Numbered from the stretch's first letter, positions 7,972-17,425 are shown. The stretch: DNA of 64,000 nucleotides from DTWD01 sp963662965 (GCA_963662965.1 OY759970.1:4278001-4342000), one strand, 5' to 3'. Notes: generated by a model from the sequence alone, not told the origin. Numbers and translations are program-made.

Positions 7972-10361
7972 TGGAGACTCCGCGCATGGCGTCGGTGTTC
8001 GTTTTGCTCTGCTTTATCGTCGTGAGCGCCCACGAGGCGCGCGCGCAGACGGAGCCGCCCCGGCAGGTATTGCAGCGGTACTGCTTCACCTGCCACAACG
8101 ACCGCGCCAGGACCGGCGGCCTAGCCCTCGACGTGCTGGAGATGACACACGTCGGCGAGGACGCGGAGGTCTGGGAAGAAGTCGTGCGAAAGCTGCGGAC
8201 CGGCGCGATGCCGCCCGCCGGACGCCCGCGACCCAACGAGTCTGAGTCGAGTGAGGTTGTCACGTGGCTCGAGACGGAACTCGACCGGGCGGCGGCGGCA
8301 AATCCCAACCCCGGTCGCCCGACGCTACACCGGCTGAACCGCGCGGAATATCGCAATGCGGTGCGCGACCTACTCGCGGTCGACATCGATGCGTCGTTGC
8401 TCCCTGCCGATAACGCCGCGTACGGTTTCGACAACAACGCCGACGCCCTAACGCTGTCGTCAGCACTGACCGAGCGGTACCTAGGCGCGGCCGCGAAGGT
8501 CAGCCAGATGGCGCTTGGCCGGCCGCGGAGGACTCCGGCGCCAGAGAGGATTTTCATCCCGACCGATCGCGACCAGGGCGTTCGCGTCAGCGACGATATG
8601 CCGTTTGGTTCACGCGGTGGTACTGCCTTCCGCTACTACTTCCCGGCCGATGGCGACTATCTCTTCGAGATGCGACCGAAGGAGAGTGGCGTCGCCAGCA
8701 CATTCGAGGGAGTCACCGACGAGCCGCATCAGCTCGACGTCAGCCTCGACGGCGTCCGAGTCTGGACCGGCATCGTGCAGCGGCCGGAGAAGCTGCCCGG
8801 AGACGAGCGGCCGGAAGCGAACGCCCACAATGAGCGGATCCTCGAGAGTATGAGGTTCCGCGCACCGGTGACGGCCGGCTCTCATCTGGTGCAGGTGTAC
8901 TTCGCCGCTAAGACATCAGCCTACGTGGAAGATTTATTTGATCCCGACTTGCGTCGTGACCCCTATAGAACCCCCAACGGCGAGCCGCTGGTATCCAGCG
9001 TGACGATCACCGGTCCGGGACCAGAGACCGCGTTGGTCAGCGAGTCGCCTAGCCGCCGTAAGCTGTTCGTCTGCACGCCGGCATCGGCGGCGGAGGAGGC
9101 TTCCTGTGCGCACATGATCATCTCGACGCTCGCGCGGCGCGCCTACAGGCGCCCAGTCACCGATATTGATCTCGAAAGTCCGCTCGCCTTGTATCGCGAT
9201 GGTGCGAGCCGGGGCGGGTTCGAGTCGGGTATCGAGCTGGCGGTACGCAGAATCCTCGTCAGCTCAAACTTCCTATTCCGATTCGAAGATCAGCCGGCGT
9301 CGGTCGTGCCCAATACGCCGTATCACATATCGGATCTCGAACTGGCGTCGCGGCTCTCCTTCTTCCTCTGGAGCAGCATCCCGGATGACCAGTTACTTGA
9401 GGTCGCCGTAAACGAGACGCTGAGCGAGCCGGAGGTACTACGACAGCAAGTACTGCGCATGCTCGAAGATCCCCGGTCACAGGCGCTCATAGACAACTTC
9501 GCTGGCCAGTGGCTGCATATCCGTAATGTCGAAGGGTTCCAGCCGAGTCCAGAGCTGCTATTCCACTTCGATGACAATCTGCGCCAGGCTTTCGAGAAGG
9601 AAACAAAGCTATTTTTCGAGAGCATTATCCGCGAGAACCGCAGCGTACTCGACTTACTGGATGCCGACTATACGTTCTTGAATGAGCGACTTGCCAGACA
9701 TTACGGCATCTCGGGTGTCTACGGCGAACGTTTCAGGCGCGTATTGCTCCCGGCCAACAGCCCGCGCCGCGGACTGTTGGGGCAGGGTTCGATCCTCACC
9801 GGCACCTCGCGAGCGAACCGGACGTCACCGGTCATTCGCGGCAAATGGATTCTCGAGAACATCCTCGGGACTCCCCCACCGCCCCCTCCGCCGAACGTCC
9901 CAGACCTCGAAGAGGAGCGGGACCCACGGAAGGTGCTTCCGATGCGCGAGCAAATGGCGGCGCACCGGGCCAACCCAGTTTGTGCGGCATGCCATGCACA
10001 GATGGACCAGCTCGGGTTTGCGCTCGAGAACTTCGACGCGATCGGTGAGTGGCGGGAGATTTATACGTCGGGCCTAACGATCGACGCTTCGGCGGAGTTT
10101 CCTGACGGGACGACATTCGACGGCCCGACGGAGCTTCGAGAGCTGCTGTTACGCCACTCGGAAGAATTCTTAACCACAATAACTGACAGGCTGTTGACCT
10201 ACGCTCTCGGGAGAGGGCTGGAGGCGACCGACGTCCCGGTCGTTCGTCAGATCAAGAGGGGGGCGGCACGCGAGAATTATTCCTTCGTCTCTCTGATTCA
10301 GAGAATCGTTACAAGTACGCCGTTTCAAATGAGGATGGCACAACAAGAGCACGCGAATTGA
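7971..10361 (+). CDS. DUF1592/DUF1587-family c-type haem protein, module A
   Basis: A 796-residue exported protein of the planctomycete-type family, built from cytochrome-c-like, DUF1587, DUF1595, DUF1592, DUF1588 and DUF1585 segments in that order. A signal peptide covers about 1-26. Haem motif 1 is C38-F-T-C41-H42. LHRLNRAEYRNAVRDLL marks DUF1587, RRAYRRPVT marks DUF1595, and GSILTGTSRANRTSPVIRG marks DUF1588. A second motif, C671-A-A-C674-H675, lies near the C-terminus. The role is unproven; periplasmic electron transfer or oxidation is likely. The GTG at 7971 overlaps the ankyrin stop and has GGAGG at 7956-7960. The ATG at 7986 is the alternative. Confidence 0.87.
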   Translation: METPRMASVFVLLCFIVVSAHEARAQTEPPRQVLQRYCFTCHNDRARTGGLALDVLEMTHVGEDAEVWEEVVRKLRTGAMPPAGRPRPNESESSEVVTWLETELDRAAAANPNPGRPTLHRLNRAEYRNAVRDLLAVDIDASLLPADNAAYGFDNNADALTLSSALTERYLGAAAKVSQMALGRPRRTPAPERIFIPTDRDQGVRVSDDMPFGSRGGTAFRYYFPADGDYLFEMRPKESGVASTFEGVTDEPHQLDVSLDGVRVWTGIVQRPEKLPGDERPEANAHNERILESMRFRAPVTAGSHLVQVYFAAKTSAYVEDLFDPDLRRDPYRTPNGEPLVSSVTITGPGPETALVSESPSRRKLFVCTPASAAEEASCAHMIISTLARRAYRRPVTDIDLESPLALYRDGASRGGFESGIELAVRRILVSSNFLFRFEDQPASVVPNTPYHISDLELASRLSFFLWSSIPDDQLLEVAVNETLSEPEVLRQQVLRMLEDPRSQALIDNFAGQWLHIRNVEGFQPSPELLFHFDDNLRQAFEKETKLFFESIIRENRSVLDLLDADYTFLNERLARHYGISGVYGERFRRVLLPANSPRRGLLGQGSILTGTSRANRTSPVIRGKWILENILGTPPPPPPPNVPDLEEERDPRKVLPMREQMAAHRANPVCAACHAQMDQLGFALENFDAIGEWREIYTSGLTIDASAEFPDGTTFDGPTELRELLLRHSEEFLTTITDRLLTYALGRGLEATDVPVVRQIKRGAARENYSFVSLIQRIVTSTPFQMRMAQQEHAN

Positions 10362-10397
10362 CCGCTGAGCCCTTTTGTATGTGTGGGAGGCTGTTTA

Positions 10398-11729
10398 ATG
10401 ATAATCACGAAGTTAGCGCTACCTAGGCGGATGTTCCTTCGCGGAGTGGGGGCAACCATAGCGTTACCGTTCCTCGACGCAATGGTGCCCGCGATGTCAG
10501 CCAAGGCCAAGGGAACACCCCGATTCACGGCGGTGTATGTCGGAAACGGTGCCAATATGTTTGATTGGACGCCTCCCACCGAAGGAGTTGGGTTCGAATT
10601 CTCACCAACCCTAAAGCCACTCGAGCCGTTCCGGAATCGGACGATCGTTTTCACCGGGCTGGATAACTTCCCGGCGACCGACCAGGGCGACTCCGGCGGT
10701 CAGCACCCACGCGCGGCACCGGCATTCATGGGTTCTGTGCATCCGAAGCAGACCGAAGGCGCCGATGTTCTGGCCGGCACCACCGTTGACCAAATGATCG
10801 CCGAGCGTATCTGTCGCAATTCAAGGCTCTCGTCGCTGGAAGTCGCCGTGGACCGTAATGACGTCGTCGGCGCCTGCGACCACGGTTACGCCTGCGCCTA
10901 CATGAACTCGATGTCGTGGAAGACACCGACGATGCCTCTGCCGGCAGAGACGAATCCACGATTCGTGTTCGAGCGACTATTCGGCACTGGGGACACCGCC
11001 GAAGAACGTCAGGCTCGAGCTGAGGAAGACCGCAGCATTCTCGACGGTCTATCGAACGAAATCTCGAAGCTCTCAAGTAAGCTCGGCGGGTACGACCGCA
11101 CTAAACTCGTTGAGTATCTCGATGCCATTCGCGACGTGGAGCAGCGCATTACGAAGGCTGAGTCATACAACAGTGATTTCGAGGTCCCGGATCGTCCGGT
11201 CGGCGTGCCGGAGACGTTCAGGGAATACGCCGAGCTGATGTTCGACCTGCAGGTGCTGACGTTTCAGGCCGATGTCACGCGTGTCACGTCGTTCATGATG
11301 GCCCGAGAAAACATCACTCGTTCATACAACGAGATTGGACTGCCCGAGGCGCATCACTCGATGTCGCACCACGGCAACAATCCGGACAAGATGAAGGATT
11401 TTGCCAAGCTGAACACCTACCACGTCGACACGCTGGCGTACTACCTGACCAAGCTGCAGTCGATTCCCGACGGCGACGGGACGTTGCTCGACCACACGAT
11501 CGTCCTCTACGGCAAAGGGATGAGCGACGGCAATACCCATAACAACTACAGCGTGCCGGTGGTCGTCATAGGCGGGAAAGAGAAGGGGCTCGAGGGGAAT
11601 CGTCACCTCGTGTATCCGAAGGGCACCCCGCTGGCGAATCTGTCGATGAGCCTCATGGAGAAGTTCGGCGTGCCGGTGGAGACGTTCGGCGACAGCACCG
11701 AGCATCTGCCGCTGTTGTCGGGCGTGTAG
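10398..11729 (+). CDS. DUF1552 protein, module A
   Basis: A 443-residue exported DUF1552 protein, the constant partner of DUF1592-type haem proteins. The N-terminus LPRRMFLRGVGAT is a twin-arginine-like export signal, so it probably folds in the cytoplasm, perhaps with a cofactor. Conserved pieces shared with copy B include HHSMSHHGNNPDK and GDGTLLDHTIVLYG, rich in His and Asp and suggestive of metal binding. GGGAGG at 10385-10390 supports the ATG at 10398. The gene lies 36 bp after the DUF1592 gene in the same operon. Enzymatic function is not known. Confidence 0.86.
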   Translation: MIITKLALPRRMFLRGVGATIALPFLDAMVPAMSAKAKGTPRFTAVYVGNGANMFDWTPPTEGVGFEFSPTLKPLEPFRNRTIVFTGLDNFPATDQGDSGGQHPRAAPAFMGSVHPKQTEGADVLAGTTVDQMIAERICRNSRLSSLEVAVDRNDVVGACDHGYACAYMNSMSWKTPTMPLPAETNPRFVFERLFGTGDTAEERQARAEEDRSILDGLSNEISKLSSKLGGYDRTKLVEYLDAIRDVEQRITKAESYNSDFEVPDRPVGVPETFREYAELMFDLQVLTFQADVTRVTSFMMARENITRSYNEIGLPEAHHSMSHHGNNPDKMKDFAKLNTYHVDTLAYYLTKLQSIPDGDGTLLDHTIVLYGKGMSDGNTHNNYSVPVVVIGGKEKGLEGNRHLVYPKGTPLANLSMSLMEKFGVPVETFGDSTEHLPLLSGV

Positions 11730-11755
11730 GGGAGCCGCCCGTTCCGACTAAATGG

Positions 11756-12865
11756 TCAACCCTTGTGGGTCAACGCCAGCACCGCGTAGGCGGTAGCGGC
11801 GTCCCGCATGAAGCGGCCCCGCTCCGACGCCGGGTCGCGCTCTCGGTTCAACGACGAGGCTGGCCAGGACCCGTCGGGATCTTGGTGCCGGATGAGCCAC
11901 GCGAGCCCGTTCTCTAGCCTGGGGTCATGGCGCGGGACACCCGCCAACTGGAGCGCGTAGGTCACCAGCCCGGTGGCGTACCCATCGCTTCCGGTGTCGA
12001 GTGGCGTGCCGTCTCGACGCTCGAACGTCCCGAGCGAGGCGAGGCCCCAGCCACCGTCGTCCCGTTGGCGTCGCCACGCCTCGTCGATGATGGCCTGTTG
12101 CTGGGGCGCGTCCAGCGCGCCGGGTAGGACGGTCGAGGCCCACAACGCGGTCAGGCGGTTGAACAGATGCTGCGTGTCGGCCTCGGCCTTCAGATAGTTA
12201 CCGAGCCTTGTCACTTCGGTCTGAATCCCGGGCGTCGAGAAATATTCGCCCGGGGCGCGCCCGACCGCGACGCCGGCCAGCGCCGCCCCGTAGTACTGCG
12301 CGGCCGCTCCTTCCCACGGCTCGAGACCGAAGTTGAGCCAGGGCCACGCGCCCGCCGCCTCTCCACTCGTTACCTGCAGCGCCCAGAGGTTGTCGAACGC
12401 CCGGCGGGTCGTGTCGCTGAGTGCACCGCTCCGGGCGTCACGGTTCGCGAGGATGAGCGTGTTGAGGATCGCTTCGCTGCCGCGGGACTCGCTGGTCTTT
12501 GGCACGCGGTACTGCTCGTCGCTGTAGAACGGCTCGACCTCTTGCCAGGCGGTCACGCGCGTCTCCACGTTCGTCAGGAGCCGGCGCTCTACCGCACCCG
12601 GCATCGTCGTCCCCGTACGCAGGGCGGTCCGCGCCAGCGCGTACGGCGTCGCGGTGTGACAGGAGATACAGAACGTCTCGTGGTCCCGCGCCGCGGTCGG
12701 CCAATCCATCCACCACGCTTGCCGGGCGTCGAGGTAAGCGGCCGCCCCCTCTCGATTCCAGGTGTCGCGCTCTTGGGCTCCCGCCGGCTCGCCGACGCCG
12801 GCCAGCCCCACGAGAAGGCACCCGGCCAGACCCGCCACGACGAGGCGCCTCATCATCGTGCGCAT
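11756..12865 (-). CDS. Exported c-haem protein with terpene-cyclase-like toroid
   Basis: A 369-residue protein with a signal peptide (about 1-31) and one haem motif, C66-I-S-C69-H70. It then shows a squalene-cyclase/prenyltransferase-like alpha-alpha toroid, with repeat signatures such as DDGGWGL and DPDGSWP. The haem within the N-terminal part of such a toroid is unusual; it suggests a redox or haem-binding role in the periplasm and not terpene cyclisation. No DxDD-type cyclase motif is seen. The start at 12865 (MRTMMRRL) fits the signal peptide; the longer frame upstream does not. It converges with the DUF1552 gene and diverges from the sugar dehydrogenase. Confidence 0.72.
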   Translation of the reverse strand: MRTMMRRLVVAGLAGCLLVGLAGVGEPAGAQERDTWNREGAAAYLDARQAWWMDWPTAARDHETFCISCHTATPYALARTALRTGTTMPGAVERRLLTNVETRVTAWQEVEPFYSDEQYRVPKTSESRGSEAILNTLILANRDARSGALSDTTRRAFDNLWALQVTSGEAAGAWPWLNFGLEPWEGAAAQYYGAALAGVAVGRAPGEYFSTPGIQTEVTRLGNYLKAEADTQHLFNRLTALWASTVLPGALDAPQQQAIIDEAWRRQRDDGGWGLASLGTFERRDGTPLDTGSDGYATGLVTYALQLAGVPRHDPRLENGLAWLIRHQDPDGSWPASSLNRERDPASERGRFMRDAATAYAVLALTHKG

Positions 12866-12932
12866 CACCTTACTGCTCCTCTCAGCGGCCCGACTGTAGC
12901 ACACGAGGGTCCCGGCGCCCCTGCCCCGTGCA

Positions 12933-12938
12933 TATAAT
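12933..12938 (+). promoter_or_regulatory. -10 element TATAAT before the sugar dehydrogenase
   Basis: A perfect TATAAT lies 35 bp before the ATG at 12974 and is followed by CGGCGGAG. The same arrangement, at the same distance, precedes the hydrolase at 14526. No -35 box is evident. Confidence 0.5.
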
Positions 12939-12973
12939 CGGCGGAGCTTCGAGCGACCAGTTGAGGAGGAGCG

Positions 12974-14173
12974 ATGCACATATCGGCTGCCGGGTGGTGT
13001 GCGGCCGTCGTCGGATGCGTTCTGGCCGTCATACCGGCGTTAGCCCAGCAGGAGTCGCGTCCTGCCTTACCAGCGATTGCGCTCCCGGAGGGTCCCCAGC
13101 TCATCGACACCGCCGAAGCGCGGATCCGTCTCGTGGTCGTCACCCGCGGCCTGTCGCATCCGTGGGGATTGGCGTTCCTCCCTGATGGTCGCCTGCTCGT
13201 CACGGAGCGAGGGGGACGACTCCGAGTCATTCGCGACGGGGTGCTCGACCCCCAGGCCATCACCGGTGTTCCGGCGGTGCACGCGGTCGGGTTGGCCGGG
13301 CTGATGGACGTGGCGCTCCATCCGCGGTTCGCCGAGAACCAGTGGGTGTATCTCACCTACTCGAAACCGGGTGACGACGGCGTCCGTGTCGCGTTGGCGC
13401 GAGGGCAGCTGGATCGGCTCGTCCTGACCGACGTCCGCGTTCTCTTCGAATCTGACCTTCTGGGCGGAGGGACGGCGGCGTCGCGGATCGTGTTCGGGTC
13501 CGACGACACCCTCTTCATGACCGTGGGCGGCGCCTTCGGTGCGACCGGCGGGCCACGCGCCCAGGACCCCGGCGACACCGTCGGGAAGCTGCTGCGGCTC
13601 CACGACGACGGGAGCGTGCCGGACGACAACCCGTTCGTTGGTGATGACCGCTACGCACGAGAGATTTATTCGCTGGGACATCGCAACCAGCTCGGGTTGG
13701 ACTTCCACCCCGAGACGGGTGAGTTGTGGGCACACGAAAACGGGCCGCTCGGGGGTGACGAAATCAACGTGATCCGGGCCGGCCGCAACTACGGCTGGCC
13801 CGTCGTCTCCTACAGCCGCCAGTATTCCGGTTCGCGGGTCGCGACGCGGCCGTGGCAGGAGGGGATGGAGCAGGCCGAGATCGTCTGGCTGCCGTCGATC
13901 GCGCCCTCGGGGATGTCGTTCTACGACGGCGATCGGTTCCCGAGCTGGACCGGCAATCTCTTCGTCGGTTCGCTCAGGACCGGGATGATTCGAAACACTG
14001 GACATCTCGAGCGGATCGTGTTCAACGACCGCGGAGAGGAGCAGCAGCGGGAGTGGCTCCTTCCGGAGCTGAGGCAACGGATTCGAGACGTGCGACAAGG
14101 TCCAGACGGACTCCTCTATGTGCTGACGGATGCGGACGAAGCGGCCCTTTTGAGAATCGAGCCGGTCGAGTAG
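12974..14173 (+). CDS. Soluble PQQ-dependent sugar dehydrogenase
   Basis: A 399-residue exported quinoprotein of the glucose/sorbosone (aldose sugar) dehydrogenase family, which oxidises sugars in the periplasm with PQQ. A signal peptide covers about residues 1-25. The six-bladed propeller shows HPWGLAFLPDG, LMDVALHPRF, YSLGHRNQLGLDFHP and GGDEINVIRAGRNYGWP, all characteristic of this family. Ribosome site GAGGAGGA is at 12963-12970. No PQQ biosynthesis gene is present in the window. The acceptor could be one of the neighbouring c-type haem proteins, but that is inference. Confidence 0.9.
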   Translation: MHISAAGWCAAVVGCVLAVIPALAQQESRPALPAIALPEGPQLIDTAEARIRLVVVTRGLSHPWGLAFLPDGRLLVTERGGRLRVIRDGVLDPQAITGVPAVHAVGLAGLMDVALHPRFAENQWVYLTYSKPGDDGVRVALARGQLDRLVLTDVRVLFESDLLGGGTAASRIVFGSDDTLFMTVGGAFGATGGPRAQDPGDTVGKLLRLHDDGSVPDDNPFVGDDRYAREIYSLGHRNQLGLDFHPETGELWAHENGPLGGDEINVIRAGRNYGWPVVSYSRQYSGSRVATRPWQEGMEQAEIVWLPSIAPSGMSFYDGDRFPSWTGNLFVGSLRTGMIRNTGHLERIVFNDRGEEQQREWLLPELRQRIRDVRQGPDGLLYVLTDADEAALLRIEPVE

Positions 14174-14203
14174 CTGAGACGCGTTCCGACCCACGTGACG
14201 ACC

Positions 14204-14476
14204 ATGCTCACCATCGGCATCTTCCTCGTCTCGCTGTTCGTGCTGCTGTCGTGGGCAAAGTACGGACCACGCGGGCGAGCCGTTATCCAGACGCTCGTCG
14301 GTGTCGGGCTCGTCGTCTCCTGTGTGCTGCGGCTCGCCGGCGTCGACCGATCTCGCCCGCTGTTCGACTCCGATCTGGTCAACACGCTCTGGATCGTCGT
14401 GGTCCTGGGGCTCGGGGTCGCAGCCCTGGTGCTCGGGGTCCGTCGACTGCGAGAGCTCTCGCTCTCACGGCTGTAA
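14204..14476 (+). CDS. Small three-helix membrane protein
   Basis: A 90-residue hypothetical protein with three predicted membrane helices (about residues 1-18, 28-48 and 60-80) and a short Arg-rich C-terminus. I do not recognise a family. The ATG at 14204 starts directly at the first helix; a GTG at 14195 is in frame. It follows the sugar dehydrogenase by 30 bp and could be co-transcribed. Coding status rests on the strongly hydrophobic, well-bounded helices. Confidence 0.55.
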   Translation: MLTIGIFLVSLFVLLSWAKYGPRGRAVIQTLVGVGLVVSCVLRLAGVDRSRPLFDSDLVNTLWIVVVLGLGVAALVLGVRRLRELSLSRL

Positions 14477-14484
14477 GTGCCGCC

Positions 14485-14490
14485 TATAAT
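14485..14490 (+). promoter_or_regulatory. -10 element TATAAT before the hydrolase
   Basis: A perfect TATAAT lies 35 bp before the ATG at 14526 and is followed by CGGCGAAG. It closely matches the promoter region at 12933. Confidence 0.5.
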
Positions 14491-14525
14491 CGGCGAAGTT
14501 CCAGAAGTTCCAGACGAGGGCAGAC

Positions 14526-15356
14526 ATGAATAGCAGACGTCACACGACCGACCCCGCCGTCGCGATTGTCGTGGTGCTCTGGTTCGTGACCGGCGGCGCG
14601 ACGGAGCTCGCCGCCCAACGCGAGGCGAGAGACGACGCCTATGCGGTCAACGATCCACGCGTGCAACATCGATCGTATGTCATGGAGGAGACCGGGGAGA
14701 CCATCCCCTATGCGCTCTTCGTGCCGTCGAGCTACGACCCGGCGCGACCGTCACCGCGGATGGTGTCGCTGCACGGTGCCGGGCGCCAGCACGACTGGTT
14801 GATGAACTGCGCCGGTTTTGTCGATCTTGCCGAGTAGCATGGATACGTCGTCGTGACCTCGTTTGGCTATGTCCGACACGGTGGGTACGGCTACCGCGGC
14901 GACTCTGAACAGGATCACCGTTCCGAACGGGACGTCATGAATGTGTTCGAGTTGGTCACGGGCGAGCTCAACATCGACGAGAACTGGATCTATCTCTGGG
15001 GCCACTCGATGGGTGGCGCGGGTACGTCCTACATCGCGAGCCGATATCCGGACATCTGGACGGGGCTGGCCGGGGTCGCCGGTGGTCGCATGGGCGCGGA
15101 CTACGTCGACGAGCAGGTGATCCGCCACATCCCGTTCCTCGTGATTCAAGGCTCGGACGACCAGACCGTGCCCGCCTCGGGCGCGCGTGCGTCAGTGGCG
15201 CGGATGCGCGAACTCGGGATGCAGCATCTGTATATCGAGATCGCCGCCGGCGAACACTCGTTGTTCATCTCTCGCAATTCAACGGTCGTCGAGCATCTGT
15301 TTTCGTTCTTCAACTTGGTGGCGAAAAGGCATGCCGGCCACGACAGCGACCATTAG
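14526..15356 (+). pseudogene. Exported alpha/beta hydrolase with one in-frame TAG
   Basis: One frame encodes a complete 276-codon esterase or PHB-depolymerase-like hydrolase, except for a TAG at 14835-14837. A signal peptide lies at the start. The oxyanion segment SLHGAGRQ is before the stop. The nucleophile GHSMGGAG, the Asp in QGSDDQTVP and the His in AGEHSLF are after it. The context LAE-stop-HGYVVVTS suggests a single C-to-T change in a CAG codon. The intact protein would be a secreted serine hydrolase of unknown substrate. Without readthrough, the catalytic part is lost. GAGGG at 14516-14520 is the ribosome site. Confidence 0.75.
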
Positions 15357-15366
15357 GTCCCATCCC

Positions 15367-16266
15367 ATGAACAAGATACCGATCGGGTTTGTCGGGCTTG
15401 GCCGCATGGGATTCGGCATGGCGAGCAACTTGTCGAAGGCCGGCCTCCCGCTCGTCGTCTGCGATGTGAACCCGCAGCCGGTGCAGGCGCTTGTCGAGCG
15501 GGGCGCCGCGGCCGCGGAGGATCCCACCGAGCTGGCCACGCGTGTCGACCGGCTGTTCGTCTGCGTGCCGTCCGAGACCGAATCGGAGGCGGTGTTGTTC
15601 GGCGACCGCGGGGTCATTGCCGGGAAGAAGAGACTCGCGGTCGTCGACACGACGACGATGAATCATGGCGCCGCACTCCGCCTGGCGGCGCAGGCGAAGA
15701 GCGCCGGCCTCTCCTACAGTGACTGTCCGATATCGGGGCTCCCGTTTCGCGCCGAGAATGGGACGCTCACCATGATGTTCGGCGGCAGCGCGGAGGCGTT
15801 CGGCGACGCCAAGCCGTACCTCGACGTCATGGGGGAGTTCATCGTCCATTGCGGCGAGGTCGGCACCGGGCAACTCATGAAGGCGGTCAACAACATCATC
15901 TATGACGTGAACATCGCCGCGATCGCGGAAGTCATGCCGCTGGCGGTCAAGGCGGGGCTCGAGCCGGAGACCCTGGCGAAGGTCCTGACCACGGCCAGCG
16001 CGCGCAGCTTCGCGAGTGAATACTTCGTGCCACGCATTCTCGAAGGACGATTCGAGGGCGATTTCTCGATGGCGGCCGCCTACAAGGACATCGTGAACAT
16101 TCAGGAGACCGCGGTGCGTCATCAGGCGTCTCTGCCGGTCGTCGAGGCGATGGTGTCCACCTACCAGGCGGCCATGGAGATGGGGTTTGGCGACGAACCG
16201 AAGAGCGCGATGATCAAGGTTTACGAGGAACGACTGGACCAGCAGGTTCGGCTCACTCGTCCCTAA
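15367..16266 (+). CDS. 3-hydroxyisobutyrate-dehydrogenase-family oxidoreductase
   Basis: A 299-residue cytoplasmic NAD(P)-dependent beta-hydroxyacid dehydrogenase. The Rossmann motif GFVGLGRMGFGMA is at residues 7-19. The substrate-site signature is seen as SDCPISGLP, and the catalytic Lys lies in TGQLMKAVNN. Family members oxidise 3-hydroxyisobutyrate, tartronate semialdehyde or similar compounds; the exact substrate is unclear. The start is 11 bp after the broken hydrolase. Its 3' end overlaps the convergent quinone-oxidoreductase-like gene by 14 bp. Confidence 0.87.
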   Translation: MNKIPIGFVGLGRMGFGMASNLSKAGLPLVVCDVNPQPVQALVERGAAAAEDPTELATRVDRLFVCVPSETESEAVLFGDRGVIAGKKRLAVVDTTTMNHGAALRLAAQAKSAGLSYSDCPISGLPFRAENGTLTMMFGGSAEAFGDAKPYLDVMGEFIVHCGEVGTGQLMKAVNNIIYDVNIAAIAEVMPLAVKAGLEPETLAKVLTTASARSFASEYFVPRILEGRFEGDFSMAAAYKDIVNIQETAVRHQASLPVVEAMVSTYQAAMEMGFGDEPKSAMIKVYEERLDQQVRLTRP

Positions 16267-17317
16267 AGCAGATGACGGTGTTCCCGCGGCCTTGGTTGTG
16301 CTCGAAGAGCTCGAAGGCGTTGATGAAGTCCGCAGCGGGGAAGATGCGGTCGACGCGCGGCTGGATGGCGCCGCTCTCCAGGAAGCCGAGGATCTGCGCC
16401 ACGTTCTTCTGATGCGCCTCTGGGTGCGCCTCGGCCCAACCGGCCCAGATGCTCCCGACGACCGCCGCTTGCTTGATCAGGATGATGCCGGGGCGAATCG
16501 GCTTCTGGCCGGCGGTGAAGCCGATGAGACAGATCGTGCCGAGCGGTCGGATCGCCGAGACTAGCGCCGCCTCGAAGAGGTCGCCTTGCACCATGTCGAG
16601 AACGCAGTCGACCCCCTTCGGATGACCAAGCTCGGCCGACGCCTTCTTGACGTCGGTCTTAAAGGCCTTGTAGCTGTCGCGGTCTCGGCCGTAACAGAGA
16701 ACGCGGTCGGCGCCGGCCGACTGCGGCCACGCCCGTTTTTCCGGAATGCTGACGCCGGCGATCACCTGGGCGCCCATCGCCTTCGTCAGCTCGACGGCGG
16801 CCATGCCGACGCCGCCCGACGCCCCGTCGATGAGCACGAGATCGCCCGCGGTGACATCACCGAGGATCTTGAGGGAGTGGTACGCCGGGAAGAAGTTGCG
16901 GCCGAGGTTGGCGCATTTCGACAGATGCACGCCGGCGGGCGCCTTCCAGACATTGGTGGCCGGGACGCTGACCGTCTCCGCCAGCCCACCGATGGTCATT
17001 TGTGCGATGACGCGGTCGCCGACGCCCAGGTGATCGACGCCCGCGCCCGTTTCGACCACGACGCCGGTCACGTCCATTCCCGGCACGTAGGGGAGAGCGG
17101 GCCTGATCTGGTAGAGGCCCTGTGCCTGGAGGGCGTCGGGGTACTGGATGCCAGCGTAGTAGGTGCAGATGAGCACGTGCCCGTCGGGGCATGCCGGCGC
17201 GGGGATCTCGTCCAGCGTGAGGACGTCTTTCAGCTGATCGGGCGTTGGAACCGGCTTGCCGGCCTCGTCGAGACCGGCGAAGCGGTGGCAACGGATAGCT
17301 TTCATTGAATCGCTCAT
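16253..17317 (-). CDS. Medium-chain (quinone-oxidoreductase-like) dehydrogenase
   Basis: A 354-residue NADPH-dependent member of the medium-chain reductase superfamily. The N-terminal GroES-like domain contains YVPGMDVTGVVVETG and GDRVIAQ. The nucleotide site is seen as LIDGASGGVGMAAVELTKAMGA. The structural-zinc cysteines of alcohol dehydrogenases are not evident, so a quinone oxidoreductase or enoyl reductase type is more likely. A TATAAT on this strand at 17355-17350 lies 33 bp before the ATG. It converges with the hydroxyacid dehydrogenase. Confidence 0.85.
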   Translation of the reverse strand: MSDSMKAIRCHRFAGLDEAGKPVPTPDQLKDVLTLDEIPAPACPDGHVLICTYYAGIQYPDALQAQGLYQIRPALPYVPGMDVTGVVVETGAGVDHLGVGDRVIAQMTIGGLAETVSVPATNVWKAPAGVHLSKCANLGRNFFPAYHSLKILGDVTAGDLVLIDGASGGVGMAAVELTKAMGAQVIAGVSIPEKRAWPQSAGADRVLCYGRDRDSYKAFKTDVKKASAELGHPKGVDCVLDMVQGDLFEAALVSAIRPLGTICLIGFTAGQKPIRPGIILIKQAAVVGSIWAGWAEAHPEAHQKNVAQILGFLESGAIQPRVDRIFPAADFINAFELFEHNQGRGNTVICFRDE

Positions 17318-17349
17318 CGTCGTTTCGGAGTCCTCAGGAAAGTCGATGG

Positions 17350-17355
17350 ATTATA
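17350..17355 (-). promoter_or_regulatory. -10 element TATAAT for the MDR gene
   Basis: Read on the minus strand this is a perfect TATAAT, ending 33 bp before the ATG at 17317. Confidence 0.45.
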
Positions 17356-17425
17356 GCGGCACGCGCGTTTGGCGTGGACGAGGTTGTAACTCTTTTTAGC
17401 GCATAGGGTTACGAGATATTTTCTC

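Noticed and set aside
12167..12937. Plus-strand open frame over the haem-toroid gene
   Set aside because: Arg-rich antisense shadow; the minus strand has a signal peptide, CxxCH and toroid repeats.
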